From NCBI RefSeq assembly GCF_001949145.1, contig NW_019091435.1, positions 775,960 through 839,959 on the forward strand: a stretch of DNA of 64,000 bases, written 5' to 3'. Every line of letters starts with the position of its first letter. The stretch's first letter is position 1. The notes below the pieces were generated by a model that had not been told where the DNA came from, ran no database searches, and saw only the letters and a program-made list of their open reading frames with translations. Of the stretch, positions 12,201-24,200 are shown piece by piece. The position numbers were made by a program, and so were the translations under genes. Source of the DNA: Acanthaster planci. Taxonomy: Eukaryota > Echinodermata > Asteroidea > Valvatida > Acanthasteridae.

Positions 12201-15200
12201 GCTTCCGGTGATACACAGTTTTAACCGAGACTGGGGAAGGTTTGGGATTTGCGAGTGAAACTGGGGTCAGAGGTCAGAGGACAAGGGGAAACCCCAGAGA
12301 TGGGTGGGCTGGTCCAGTATCCCCCATTGCCTACTACTCACACGGTGAAGGTGGAGGGGGATCTCCAACAAGCCGCCTGGTGGATATCTGCTAGGGAAAC
12401 TTCTCTAAAGTATGACAAGGACGCGGAGGTGGCCTGAACATCATGAGATCTTGACGTGAAATTGGGTTGTCCCGTCATGTTGTATCGGCCAGTCCTGGTT
12501 TGCAAAGATGATGGCTGAGATCATCCATCGGGCAATAGTGTCCTTTGCCGCTGGATGAAAGGGCTTTGTCGTCATGATGAACAGTCTCGAACCAGGCTGT
12601 TTGCTACGCTAGGTCCTGGCAGGGTACCACTTGAGAGTACGAACCGGACCCCATTTCTTGACAGAGTCATGTTGGGGACGAATATGTTGTCTCAAAAACA
12701 AACCCCGTGCGGCTCCCAGCGAAGGTGACGTTCAGCAGTTGACAGAGCATGCAGCTTGCTGCTGCACCTGGAAGTAATGCGGCCAGGAGGAATGCCACTT
12801 TGATGCTGAGATGGAGATCAGATGTATCAGAAAGCGGCTCAAAGGGGGGACCGGCAAGAATGCGTAAGACGCTCCCAACGTCCCAGGAAAGAACGAGGCG
12901 TTTGATGTAAGGATGCTCGACAAACATTCCTCGAAGAAGATTGTGGATGGCAGCGTTATCAGAACTGTTGATTCATCGCTGAACCCTGAATGAATGGCCA
13001 CCAACGCCGACCGGTAATTACAGACAATGGCAATCTGGAGGTCCAAGTGAAACAGATACATGAAAATGTCTGCAACGGTACTCACAGGAACTTCGGCTGG
13101 AGAAAAATCGTGGTCGTCTCACCATGTAGTAAAATGCTGTAGTTGACTTGACGTAAATCTTAGGTGTGGATAGTCATCGACCCTGGGCCGCCATCGACGC
13201 AGTGTTTGTAGAAAGGCCTGATGCTGTGAGCGATTGTTGGAAAATATCTAGCACATCAAGTGAAGACCACCCGGTGCTGGATGGAGGACTCCTGACCTGC
13301 ATTGATGAAGAATGTCCTCCCTGGGTGGAAGGATCAGAAGTCGTCGAACCAGGAGCCTTGTCAGTTTCAGGAACCACGGTTGGCGAGGCCAGAATGGGGC
13401 ACGAGGAGGATCCAGCATGGCTCTTGTTCTATCTTGGATATGACCCGCGGGATGAGGGAGATTGGGATAAAGGCATACGCCAGAAGGCCTGGACCAGTCG
13501 ACCTGTAGAGTGTCTGTCGCCCACGTCCGCGGGCGAGGAAACCTGGAGCAGAATGTTGGAAGATGAGATTGTCGGCAGATGCAAAAAGATTGACATGGGG
13601 ACACTTGATCTCCACAAAGATCTGACTGACCACACCCGGATGAAGAGTCCACTCCATTGGGTGGACAGTGCCCTGAGAGAGAGCATCTGCTATGCTGTTG
13701 GTTGTTCCTGCTGTGTGAATGGCCTGGAGGGCAATCCCTTTATTGCTCGCCTACATGAAGATCTGCCATGTAAGGGCACAGAGTTGAGGGGAGTGGATGC
13801 CACCTTGGTGGTTGATGTACACCACCACTGTGGAGTTGTTGCTCTGGATTCAAACGGAGAGGCCTACTTAATGCTGCTGGAAGTGGCGAAGGGCATTGAA
13901 TACTCCCTGAAGTTCTAGCAGGTTGATGTGTTTGTTGAGGAAAGAAGAGTCCCATACCCTGGATGCACCGAGTGGAGGAAGGGAGGCCCCTCATCCAAAT
14001 AGCGACGCGTATGTCGTCACTGTGGCGTTCAGTCTCGGGGGAACAAAGGGGCAACTGGTTGACAGGTGCTCATTGATGGTCCACCACCAAAGGTGGTTGC
14101 GAACATCTGGCGGAAGAGGGACCAAGGTAGAAATCGAGTCACTCTTGGGGCGGTACCAAGACAGAAGATGAAGTTGAAGTGGGCGCATCCGCAGTCCACA
14201 CCATGGGACGAGGTCGACCAAACTGGCTATAAGTCCAAGAAGATGAAGCCAGGCTAACGCCAGAGGTGCCTCGGACTTTAGAAAGTGATGGACGCATTGA
14301 TGCAGGTTGAGGATGCATTCCGGTGTCAGAGACGCAATGCTTTTGCGGACGTCGAGGACTGCCCAGAGATAGGCCGGCCTTTGTGATGGATCGAAAGCCG
14401 ACTTGTCGTGGTTGATGAGGAACCCCAGGCACATCGAGGGTGAGAGAAGTGCAGGCCCTGGCCTTGTCGGGGGAGTGACCGACAATCAGCCAGTCCTCTA
14501 GATATTGAAAAATGAGGATATTGCACTGTCATAGATAGGTGGCAAGAGTCTTGGCAATCCTGGTGAATAGACTTGGCAAGGTTGAGAGGCCAAATGAAAG
14601 AGCTGGAAACTGGTAGGTTTGGCCACAGTACTCAAAGCAAAGGAACTTGCGGTCCTGCTTGTGTATAAAAATATGGAGATCCGTGTCCTGTAGATCTATG
14701 GAGGTGGCCAAGCACAGGACTGGCCACCTGGAGCTCATTACTTCCTGACAATGATGATCAAGGGAATTGTTGCAGTATAGCACACTCAACCCGATCTGTC
14801 TGTCTGTAGGCGTAGAGTGGGCGCTGATGACCAAGGGTTGTGCAGCAGTCCAGCACGCTCAGCCAAGTGAGTAAGTGAATGGAATAGTCATCAGTGATCA
14901 TGGGCATTGTTGCGGTACCGCTTATACGTGTATAGCATGCTGTAGATTTAGCAGGGCATCCTTCCACACAACGGCAAATGCAAACATAAATGAATGGTAA
15001 AAATACATGTACCTTGTTTCTAGGTACCAAACCACATTGGTTTTTGCACGCATGGCGCAGCGGAGCTTTGACGGCCGGAAGCCAAGAAGCTCGAAGACTG
15101 TTTTACATGTGGCTGTGACTTCAACAGTGGTGAATTTTGCCTGGTACTTGCATGTGACATGTTGTACTTTCCGCATATACATGTATGACACCGGACAAAA

Positions 15201-18200
15201 TCATTGCATGGTTAAGAAGTAGCCTAGCAATTGCCTGAACTTATGCACCAATGTAATGGTCAGCAGTGGTCTCAGTTCTCAACTTCTCCCTTCTTAGCCG
15301 GTTCCATGCGAGGACCCGGGCAACAGCATAGCTTACAAGATAGTGGACGTGTCATGAGTTTTTGATGCGCCCGCTGTGTACGAATGACCAGTTTATGCAT
15401 AGTCCATGGTTATTTACGATACATTGGCAAAATGTTCAGTAAGTACACACGATCCAGCCATACATGATGTTCCACGGCATGGTTGACGATTCCATTTGTA
15501 TTACGGGTAAAGTTACATGTACTGAGTTGTATCATGGTTGTACATACATGTTGCAGATTTAGTAGATTCCCATCATAGCACTCTCAAGGGGACGTAACAG
15601 AATTGAACGTTATAACTGCACAGTGCTATAACCGACTGAATGTACGCGCTGTACCTCTATGTACATGTACATATGTACATATACATGTATTCACATGTAT
15701 GTCATGTATGTGAATTTTGTTTACATATACATGTATTGGCAGATGTATGTACCGTAATTTTCGGAGTACATATATGCTTTTATCCGTCTATCTTGATGTT
15801 TTCGTGACACACCAAAAAAAAAAAAATTGTCTTCAAAAACTGCCATACAGTACATTGCGATTGAAAGTTAACACCAAAATGGGAAAATATTTTCACATTT
15901 TTTCTCTTCCCAGGGAATTCCTTTTCATTTCACAAATTGTGAAAAAGTGTGCCAAAAGTGGGAAAATATTTTCATACCTTTTCACACAAGTGGGAAAATA
16001 TTTTCACAGATTTTCCCCCCAGTGGCAAAAGATTTTCATGCTTTTTCCCACAAATGGGAAAAGATTTTTACAGATTTTTACACAAGTGAGAAAAGATTTT
16101 CACACTTTTTCTCACAAGTGGTAAAAGACTTTCACAGATTTTCTGTGGTAGTGGGGAAATAATTTTGTCAGCTTTCTTCATTTAGTAGTATTTGTACATG
16201 TACAAATGTAGACATCAGGAAGTTTTTGTTCTATGTGGTTTTAAACATGCGCACCTCTGAATATGGAAAGTGGAGGAAAATCAGTCTGAGATAAAAGTTC
16301 TTCAATTCTCAGGAATATTCAGATTACTTGAAGAAGACAGCATTAAAATATCAATGCAGTGTGTTTCTCGGTTTTGAGCAAAATACAGTGTGACAGGCGA
16401 AATCAAAGCTGGCCAAATCAAGACCAACACTGAACACCGAACAGCTGAATTACAGTAGATTCCTGTTATAGCTCTCTCTTACATGTACATGTACATGCAT
16501 ATAACCCACTTGGACGGATGCTCAACATGTGCATCGCATATGTGCACATATCGGCTACAGATACATGTACATGTACAAGTATCCACATCTTGTCATGTAT
16601 GTGAATTACGTTTACATGTATTGGCAGATGTACATGTATGTAAAGTGATTTTGGAATAAATGCCTTGTATCCGGTTAGGTATCTCGACGTTTTTCTGACG
16701 CCAATAAAAAATATCACTAAATCTCTTCAAAAACCGCCACGGGACCTTGTGCAAGCCGCACCACATCGCAAAGCACACAATGCATCTATACTTATCCCGA
16801 CATCCAGACTGCTACTACATGCCCATTCATGGACAGACTGACTTTTTCCAATAACCATGTGACCACAGAAAGTGACATGTCATCAGAAACCCAAGTGAAA
16901 AAAGACCCAATATGTCACACCAAACACTATCGGCGAAAAGACAGGATTTTCTACATGTACATGAAGATACATGTACAATTTAAGCAGATGAATTTTTTCA
17001 TCGATCAAAAGAAACCTTTCAGTAACAAAATACTACATGTAATATTTCAATGTTGATTTTTTTTGTGCCAAACTACACACCACAAGAATAAATAAAAGTA
17101 GGCAAATAACCCATGTCGCCACAGCAGAGCAAGTTAAACTTAATCATGTGCTTCATGACTTGATGACTCGTGGACTCCCATTTAATTACTCAAAATCCAG
17201 ACAACTTTTTAAAAATTTATTCTCTGACATTGACAAGTGTTTATTTATGGTAATCCAAGAAAACAACTACGCTACAGGGGTGCGGCTTGCCGTGGTCAGC
17301 ACGTCCCTACGATCTCGCAGCATGGACCGGATGGCTCGGCCGAGGAAATCGCTACAAGACATCAGCACACTCCGCCTGGTGAGTTGGCCCAGAACGGACC
17401 GGCCCAAAGCGCAGCACAGCTTGTGTAATGGACTCTTCACTGCATGATAGTCGTGTGCATGTGGCCAGTGTGGAGTATTTTGCTGCACAATGCCTCTCAT
17501 TTTGGCAAATTTCCGCATAATTTTCAGAACCCTTCCCACTGCTTTCGCAAAATTTTCACACTGTTTTCGCAAAAGATTCACACCGTTTTCGTACGATTTT
17601 TGCACTGTTTTCACACATCACATGCCCCTTTCACATCCGATGCGCTTCGAATTTGCAGGGGGGGGGAAAAGTTGTGGTCAAAATGTGAAATGCGAATGTG
17701 AATGTGAATTCCTTTCGCATTTTTCCCATTCCTTTTTGCAGCGTTAACTTTCAAATGCAATGTACTGTAGGTCCTCATGAATGCTGCATTGCGGCACACG
17801 CACTGCATCTACACCCACTGCGACATCCTGACTGCTACTGCGTATCCCCATTCATGGACAGTCCAATCTCTGACTTTTCCTAATGACCATGTGACCACAG
17901 AAAGTGCATTAGAAGACCCAAGTGAAAACGGATCCGACATGCCACGTTGAGCACGATAGGCAAAAAGACGAGATTTGCTACACCGTGGAGGAAGGAAGGG
18001 GAGGCTACACAAAGATACAGTCGACTCTCGTTAAAACGAGGGCCTTGGGACTTTCTAAATTAGCTTGTATTATCCAGACCTTGTTTTACGAGAAAGCTGC
18101 TGTCCCACTTGTCGCATGTGTAACCGATCGACCGCATCGTTAAGCATACATCATGTACAACTTCCTGTACATACATGTAGGCCTACATGTACTTTGTATG

Positions 18201-21200
18201 CACATACGTGTGGTTTGGAATTTAATTTCAAAACAGTTTATCTTTATGAAAGTGAGAAGTAAATGTACTTTTTATGAATAAAGACTTGAATTAAAGAACA
18301 ATAACATAATACAAGAACGGAGAAACCGGTCGAGTCGAGTTGGAGGCTGCATGGTTGGAGCGATGCCGTTTACGTCCCCAGCACGCCGCGATGAGATTGT
18401 CATACAACGCAGCACGTAAGTACATTAACATTTTAGGTGGTAACCAACATCAGTTCTGCGTTTGTGGCACAAAAAGGGCGGGAACCAGTTATTGGTGGTG
18501 GGGATCGGCCAGTTAATAAATTATTGAGTATAGTAGGTTTTAATTTGAAACAGCTCGTGGGTTTGGTGAAAATTACGGAAGTTGCCTTCAAAACAGCTTG
18601 TGCTAATTAGACGGATAACAATATATTTGCAGGCAGCTGGGGCCCCAAAAATGCTCGTTTTAAACGGAATCTCGTAACACGCAAGCTCATATTATGGAAT
18701 GTGCATAATTCAGTCAGGACTAGCAAATATACTCGTCTTAACCGGCGTCTCATCTTATCCGAGCTCTTATTACTGAGAGTTGACTGTACACGTACAATTA
18801 AGCGGCTGATTTTATTTATCGATGGACAGAAACCATTAAGTAACAAAATACAACATGAAGTATTTCAATGTTGATTACTGCATCCCAAACTACACCACGA
18901 GAATAAATAAAAAGTGTGAAAATAATCACTGCAATGCCTCCACAGCAAAGCCATGCGGCCACGGCTCACCGTGGTGAGCACGTCCTCACGATCGCGCTGC
19001 ATGGACGGCAAGCCCCATGGCCCGGCCCAGTGCGTGTCTGCACTCTGTGTGATCCCTAAACTACTGGTGTCCAGGATTGACCGGCCAATCGTTTCATGGG
19101 TCGATTTTCAAAGAATCTGATTTTCCAGGGTAAAGAGTGCTGTAACCGGAATCAGTTTACATGCTTTATATGGTTCTGGGGGCCAAAAATTGTGAGCGTT
19201 ATATCCTGAAAAGGGTTGTAAAAGAGAGTGCTATAACAGCATAAAAATGTACACAGTGAATGGGTGTACAGTTGGAGAAATTGAAAATGATTGATATATC
19301 AGTAAGAGTAACATGTCCATGTACATCAGGGAGCGCTACAACGGGAATCTACTGTACTCACCGTGGATAATCTTAAAGCCCATGAAAGGCCAAAACCCAG
19401 TATGGCAGCGACAGATTTTTAATGTGTGTTATTAAACCTGATGGTTTTCTTTATATCTTTGGGAGCTGGTTCTAACTCAGAATCGTGGTCCTTAGTTGGA
19501 GCCTGAACCGGCTCTGAGAATTCTGGAACTGCCCAACACTATCAACACAACGCATCACGGGTAGGTCACACCCAAGCCTGTATATGATGCACTAGCATTA
19601 AATCTGATGCTGTCAATACTCAAGTTCCTATACCTCAGTACACGAAGTTTTAAGGATGCAGATTACCATCACGAATTGCGGCGGTGGTCATGTGATACAA
19701 AGGGGTTTTGTTTTGTGGTTGTGAAACAAATGGTGCATACCAAGCACTCACTGCGCTCTGGCTATGGACATACCAGGCATGCCAGAGAGAGGTAATTGGC
19801 CAGATGTTACAGCCTGGGCAGTTCAAACTCCTTCTGTGTCCTTCCTCTATGGTATAATAATGATTTTTTTTTAATTGAAAAGCCATTTTTGGGCCTTGTG
19901 AACTTGAAGAGCAGCTCTGAAAATGAAACAATAGACAAGTCCAATTTTTCTATGGCAATTTATATTTTACTGCAAAGCCAAAATTATTGTTTAATGGTGA
20001 AAAAGAACATTTACCTTCGTCCTTGTAATCTGCTTCACCATGGTGACGCCTCTGCATAGAAAATAACAAACAGCATCCCTTTAGATGTCATTTCTTGTCA
20101 TTTTAAACTCATCTTCGCTTCTCTGTGATGTACCAGTAGATTGTAAGGTCCAAAGTAATGGGAAATGCACGTCAATGTTGCAAGTCTACCATCTGTCTGA
20201 AGTAATATGCGGTGGAAATGGATTTCAAGAAGGTTAACAGTGACATTGTGGATGGCTAAAATGTGCATTTCATACTTTAAAAATTTTCTAATTTGGAATC
20301 AGTGTCCTATTAGCGATCCTAAACCATGCAAATTTGTTAAAGGTGGAGAACAGTGCTCCGCATGCAGAACCTATCTTGTTTAGTAGTGGGGGACGGTCTG
20401 GCACACTTTGACCTTTGGGTTAGAAATATAAAATGGTCACATTAATAATATGATCAAAAAGATATGAATAGGATTGAAGTGGATGGTGAAAAATCAAAGG
20501 GTCGACATGAATGTTATTTCTGCAGTCAAGCCCTATGCTTGTCATCAGTATGACAAATGCTTTGGACGGAAGTCTAATCTGGAGAGATGCATAGAAAATA
20601 TCCTCACTGAAGAAGAATCAGACATGAATGAAGTTGGCAATGATTTGGAAACTGTTGAGGTTGATGACGAAACCTCAGATGAATTGGAAGACAATGCCAC
20701 CTACATGTACCAAGATTGGCTGGCTGAAGCCAGAGAAACAAATAGGGAGATGTGGCATGAAGGCATGGATGAAGATCAAGCCAGGCAAAAGGCAAAAAGA
20801 AAGACCCTCTGGACAGTCAAGCAAGATTTCTTCGACACCTATAAAGAGTTTCTCTCAAATTTCCTACATTTGAAGGATAATGAAACTCACCAGGACATTG
20901 TGGATGATCTCGAAGAAAAACGTTTTCCGAAATAACTCATTTGTTTCTGTTTCCTCAGTTCACATTCACAAGACGAATAATCGCCCAAAATAATAAGTCG
21001 TGTTTTCCTCACTCTTGAAAAATTCGGGAATATAAGTCACATTTAGAACTAAATCTTCAACTTTCACAGTATACAATTGATAGATATTTTTCACCACTAT
21101 AATACCAGTATTAGCTAATCTCTGTTTTAAAATTAGGATGGAGCACTGCTTATTATGCATCTTTGTTTTTTACAGATATGGGATCTAGAAGATTGTCGTA

Positions 21201-24200
21201 TTAAATTGAGGCATTTAAAAGTAGCGTTAATGTTGCCAGATAGAAAGTCAGTTTGTACCCTCAAGTACAAACAACTTTGTGAAAGATCACAGTGTGGTCA
21301 CTGAGGTAAATCTCTCATATCAACATTCAGGGAGCGGCGACAGCCGTGAGGTCGGAAGTATATACAATGTATTACATCACCAGAATTGGGGCTGCGGAGC
21401 ACATGCTTGTTTTAGCTCGATTGCAACTGTTACACTTCGGTCTAGCTTCGCTTGAGTCAGTCAATGGAGACATGCCATGCTCTACAAGCCACAGGATATA
21501 TGCACATTTCCAGCAGTTCGAGCTAGCTCCACATGTTGAGCAAAAAGTCTGTTTGCAAGCCACAGAATGGGCAAACGAGGTAGGCCAAGAAAAACTGTTT
21601 ACCCCATCTCCAAGTGGGCTAAACGAGCAGTGGGCCAACAGTCAAAAATATCTTCAGGAATCTCACCACCCGAGTTGGGGGAAAGGGCAAACAGACGTAC
21701 AATTACTACCAGCAGGGAATTGTTGGGAATGAGTTGGAGTGCAGTTGGCCCACCCTTGGCTACAGTGCCATCAAGCCAGTCAGTCAATATTAGAGGAGGC
21801 ACCGGGACAGGGATCAGGAACGCTGGTGCAGTAGGCCTTCCCTCAGCCCCAGTACCTTTGGTCCAGTCAGCCGACAATGGAAGAAGTGTCGGGACAGGGT
21901 TCATAAATGCTGGAGCTGTTGCTTCAGCATCAAGGAGGTTACTACTATCAGTCAGCGGCACGGACAGTGCTGGAGCAGTGATCATGAATGTATCACCCAT
22001 CGCTACCTTGTCCATGAATCAACCCCCTTCTGTAGGCAGCAGAGGAAATGCTGGAGTAGTGACCAAAGAGGTGGCTTTGAGCTGCGCAGGCACTGTGTCA
22101 ACGAGCCATCTTCCATCAGTCAGCGGCATGGGAAGTGCTGGGGCGGCAAACGTGGAGGCAACACCCGTCACCATCACGCAAGCGAGACGGGTGGACAGAC
22201 CCCAGTATCTTTGGGTTTTAATCCCAATAGCTATTTAGTAGGGCAGAGTTCGGGTAAACTTTGAGGTGGAAAGAGGTGTCAATACCGGCAGTAATATCGG
22301 GGTGCACAGTGGCAATAACAGCAATACAACACCACAACTCTTCCCATGGCTAACAGAGTTGTTGCCCGCTAGCAGGGCCCAAGGCAGTCAGATTGAACCC
22401 ACTCCAGTTTGGTCAATGTTCCAGCCCCTTTAGACGTGCCAACTGTACATGATCGGGCCTTCCCTCCCACACCTCTCTCCCCTCACACAGAATTTTAGGT
22501 TCGCCAGTCCCTTAAAACATTAAAGAGAAAATTTGGAAAGAGGAATGTCGATTGAGAGTGTTGATTAACAACAGCACGTACGGGTCAAGTTTATGTAACT
22601 TAAACACAGTATCAGCAACATCTAGCACTGTCCAGGTTGACCTGGCATACATGTAGGTTCAGAGCAGTCGAAACATTCTATTAAAGCCAGCCAAATCCAA
22701 GTGGAAGACTGGTCCATAGAGGCCTGGACCGATGCCTTTTTGGTTTTCAGCAGCATCTATTTACAAGCAAAGCCAGACCATGTGCTAGCACTGCAGAAAT
22801 ATTGCAGGATTGTTAGATCAGCTGCAAGTAAATATGCGTGTTTTGGTTGGCGCAAGTATAATACTGAATTCAGATCACGGATGCAAGGAGGTAACAAATC
22901 TTGGGAGGTGATAAATGGAGAGCTATGGTTGCTGTGCGTGGTGGGGGGAGGTCAACTCAAAAGCACCCAAAGCAGAAGGGGGCAAAGTCGTCAATCTTAA
23001 GGCAGTGCACACAAGCCTATGATTCAAAAAGTGGCCCAAACGACACTTGGAGAATCACACAAATCAGCCGGTGGGGGCAGTGCTATGAGCTCAATTACAA
23101 AGGGGAATGCACGAGAGCTGTGTGTAAGTTTTGTTATTGCTGCACCCTATGCGGTGCAGCAGGGCATGGAAAAGTGGCCTGCACTCGAAATAGAGCAAAC
23201 TCCTCTAATCAAGTCAGGAGGAACAAAGGACAAAACCCCCAAGCTAGAAACGAGACCAAAATGTAAACCTTGCACACCATCGCAATCTGAAACAGTTCAG
23301 TCGATTATTAGCCCAAAAGATTTGTTATCTTTTTAACTGATGCACCGCTAAGAACACACAATTTAATGCCACTCCTCAGTTTGAAACCCCATAGAAAGGC
23401 AGCAGAATTCTTAGCGAGGGGTTTTACAGAAGGATTTTCACTCGGCTATCATGATCCCCGCCTCCCGGTAAAATTTCACAACTTAGAATCGGTGATATCA
23501 AACCCCATCATTGCACAAAGTAAAATAGATAAAGTGTCATAGGTAGAATTGCAGGGCCATTTTCCGACAAGCCATTGGCAAATCTGCAATCGAAATTCTC
23601 CCAGGGTGCTTTGGTGCCAAAGCGGATATTAAGTCCGCTACTAGACTAATGCCAATTGCCAAAGGGGACTTTGATCTCCTAGGCATGAAACTTGACGGCA
23701 AGTATCATGTGGATAAATGCTTGCCCATGGGAGTGAGAGGTGCTCCAGCATATTTTGAAATGTTCTCCTCCTTCACACAATTTTTGGTCAGGAGAAACAC
23801 AGGTTCAGAGGGTACTGTGAATTACATGGATGATTTCCTGTGCATAGGCCAGAGTTCAGGCAGTTAGAATGCAACTTCTTGCCGGTCAATCTTGATCGAG
23901 CTCAAAGCTATTTTCTGGGGGTCCCATTAGCACTGGAGAAATCCGAGGGCCCCGTCAGTAAGCTCACTTACTTTACATGTACATGTAGGTCTGGAAATTG
24001 ACACAACCTGCATACAAATTAGGGAACCAGCAGAGAAGCTAAAGAAAATTAGGCAGGCAGTTAGGAGGGCATTGGGGTCCACCCCAATACAATACCTAGT
24101 TGGGTCAATGAATTTCAGTTGTCGGGCAGTTAAATCAGGTAGGGCCTTTCTAACGTTATTGCTGACTCATTGTCTCTTTTACAGTTTTCCAAGTTCAGGC

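Larger units (their letters stand above)
16453..19354. mobile_element. Pogo/Tigger-like DNA transposon-type element, nonautonomous, 2.9 kb with nested insert
   Basis: The left end reads CAGTAGATTCCTGTTATAGC and the right end, reverse-complemented, reads CAGTAGATTCCCGTTGTAGC. Both are flanked by TA (16451-16452 and 19355-19356), the target used by Tc1/mariner and pogo elements. No transposase ORF is seen. Inside are two diverged direct copies of the same sequence and a second nested element at 18018-18786. Confidence 0.65.

Noticed and set aside
13166-13918. 250-codon open frame on the plus strand
   Set aside because: It is the antisense of the minus-strand DIRS-like RNase H region, whose motifs are clear. 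Its own translation has no family features.
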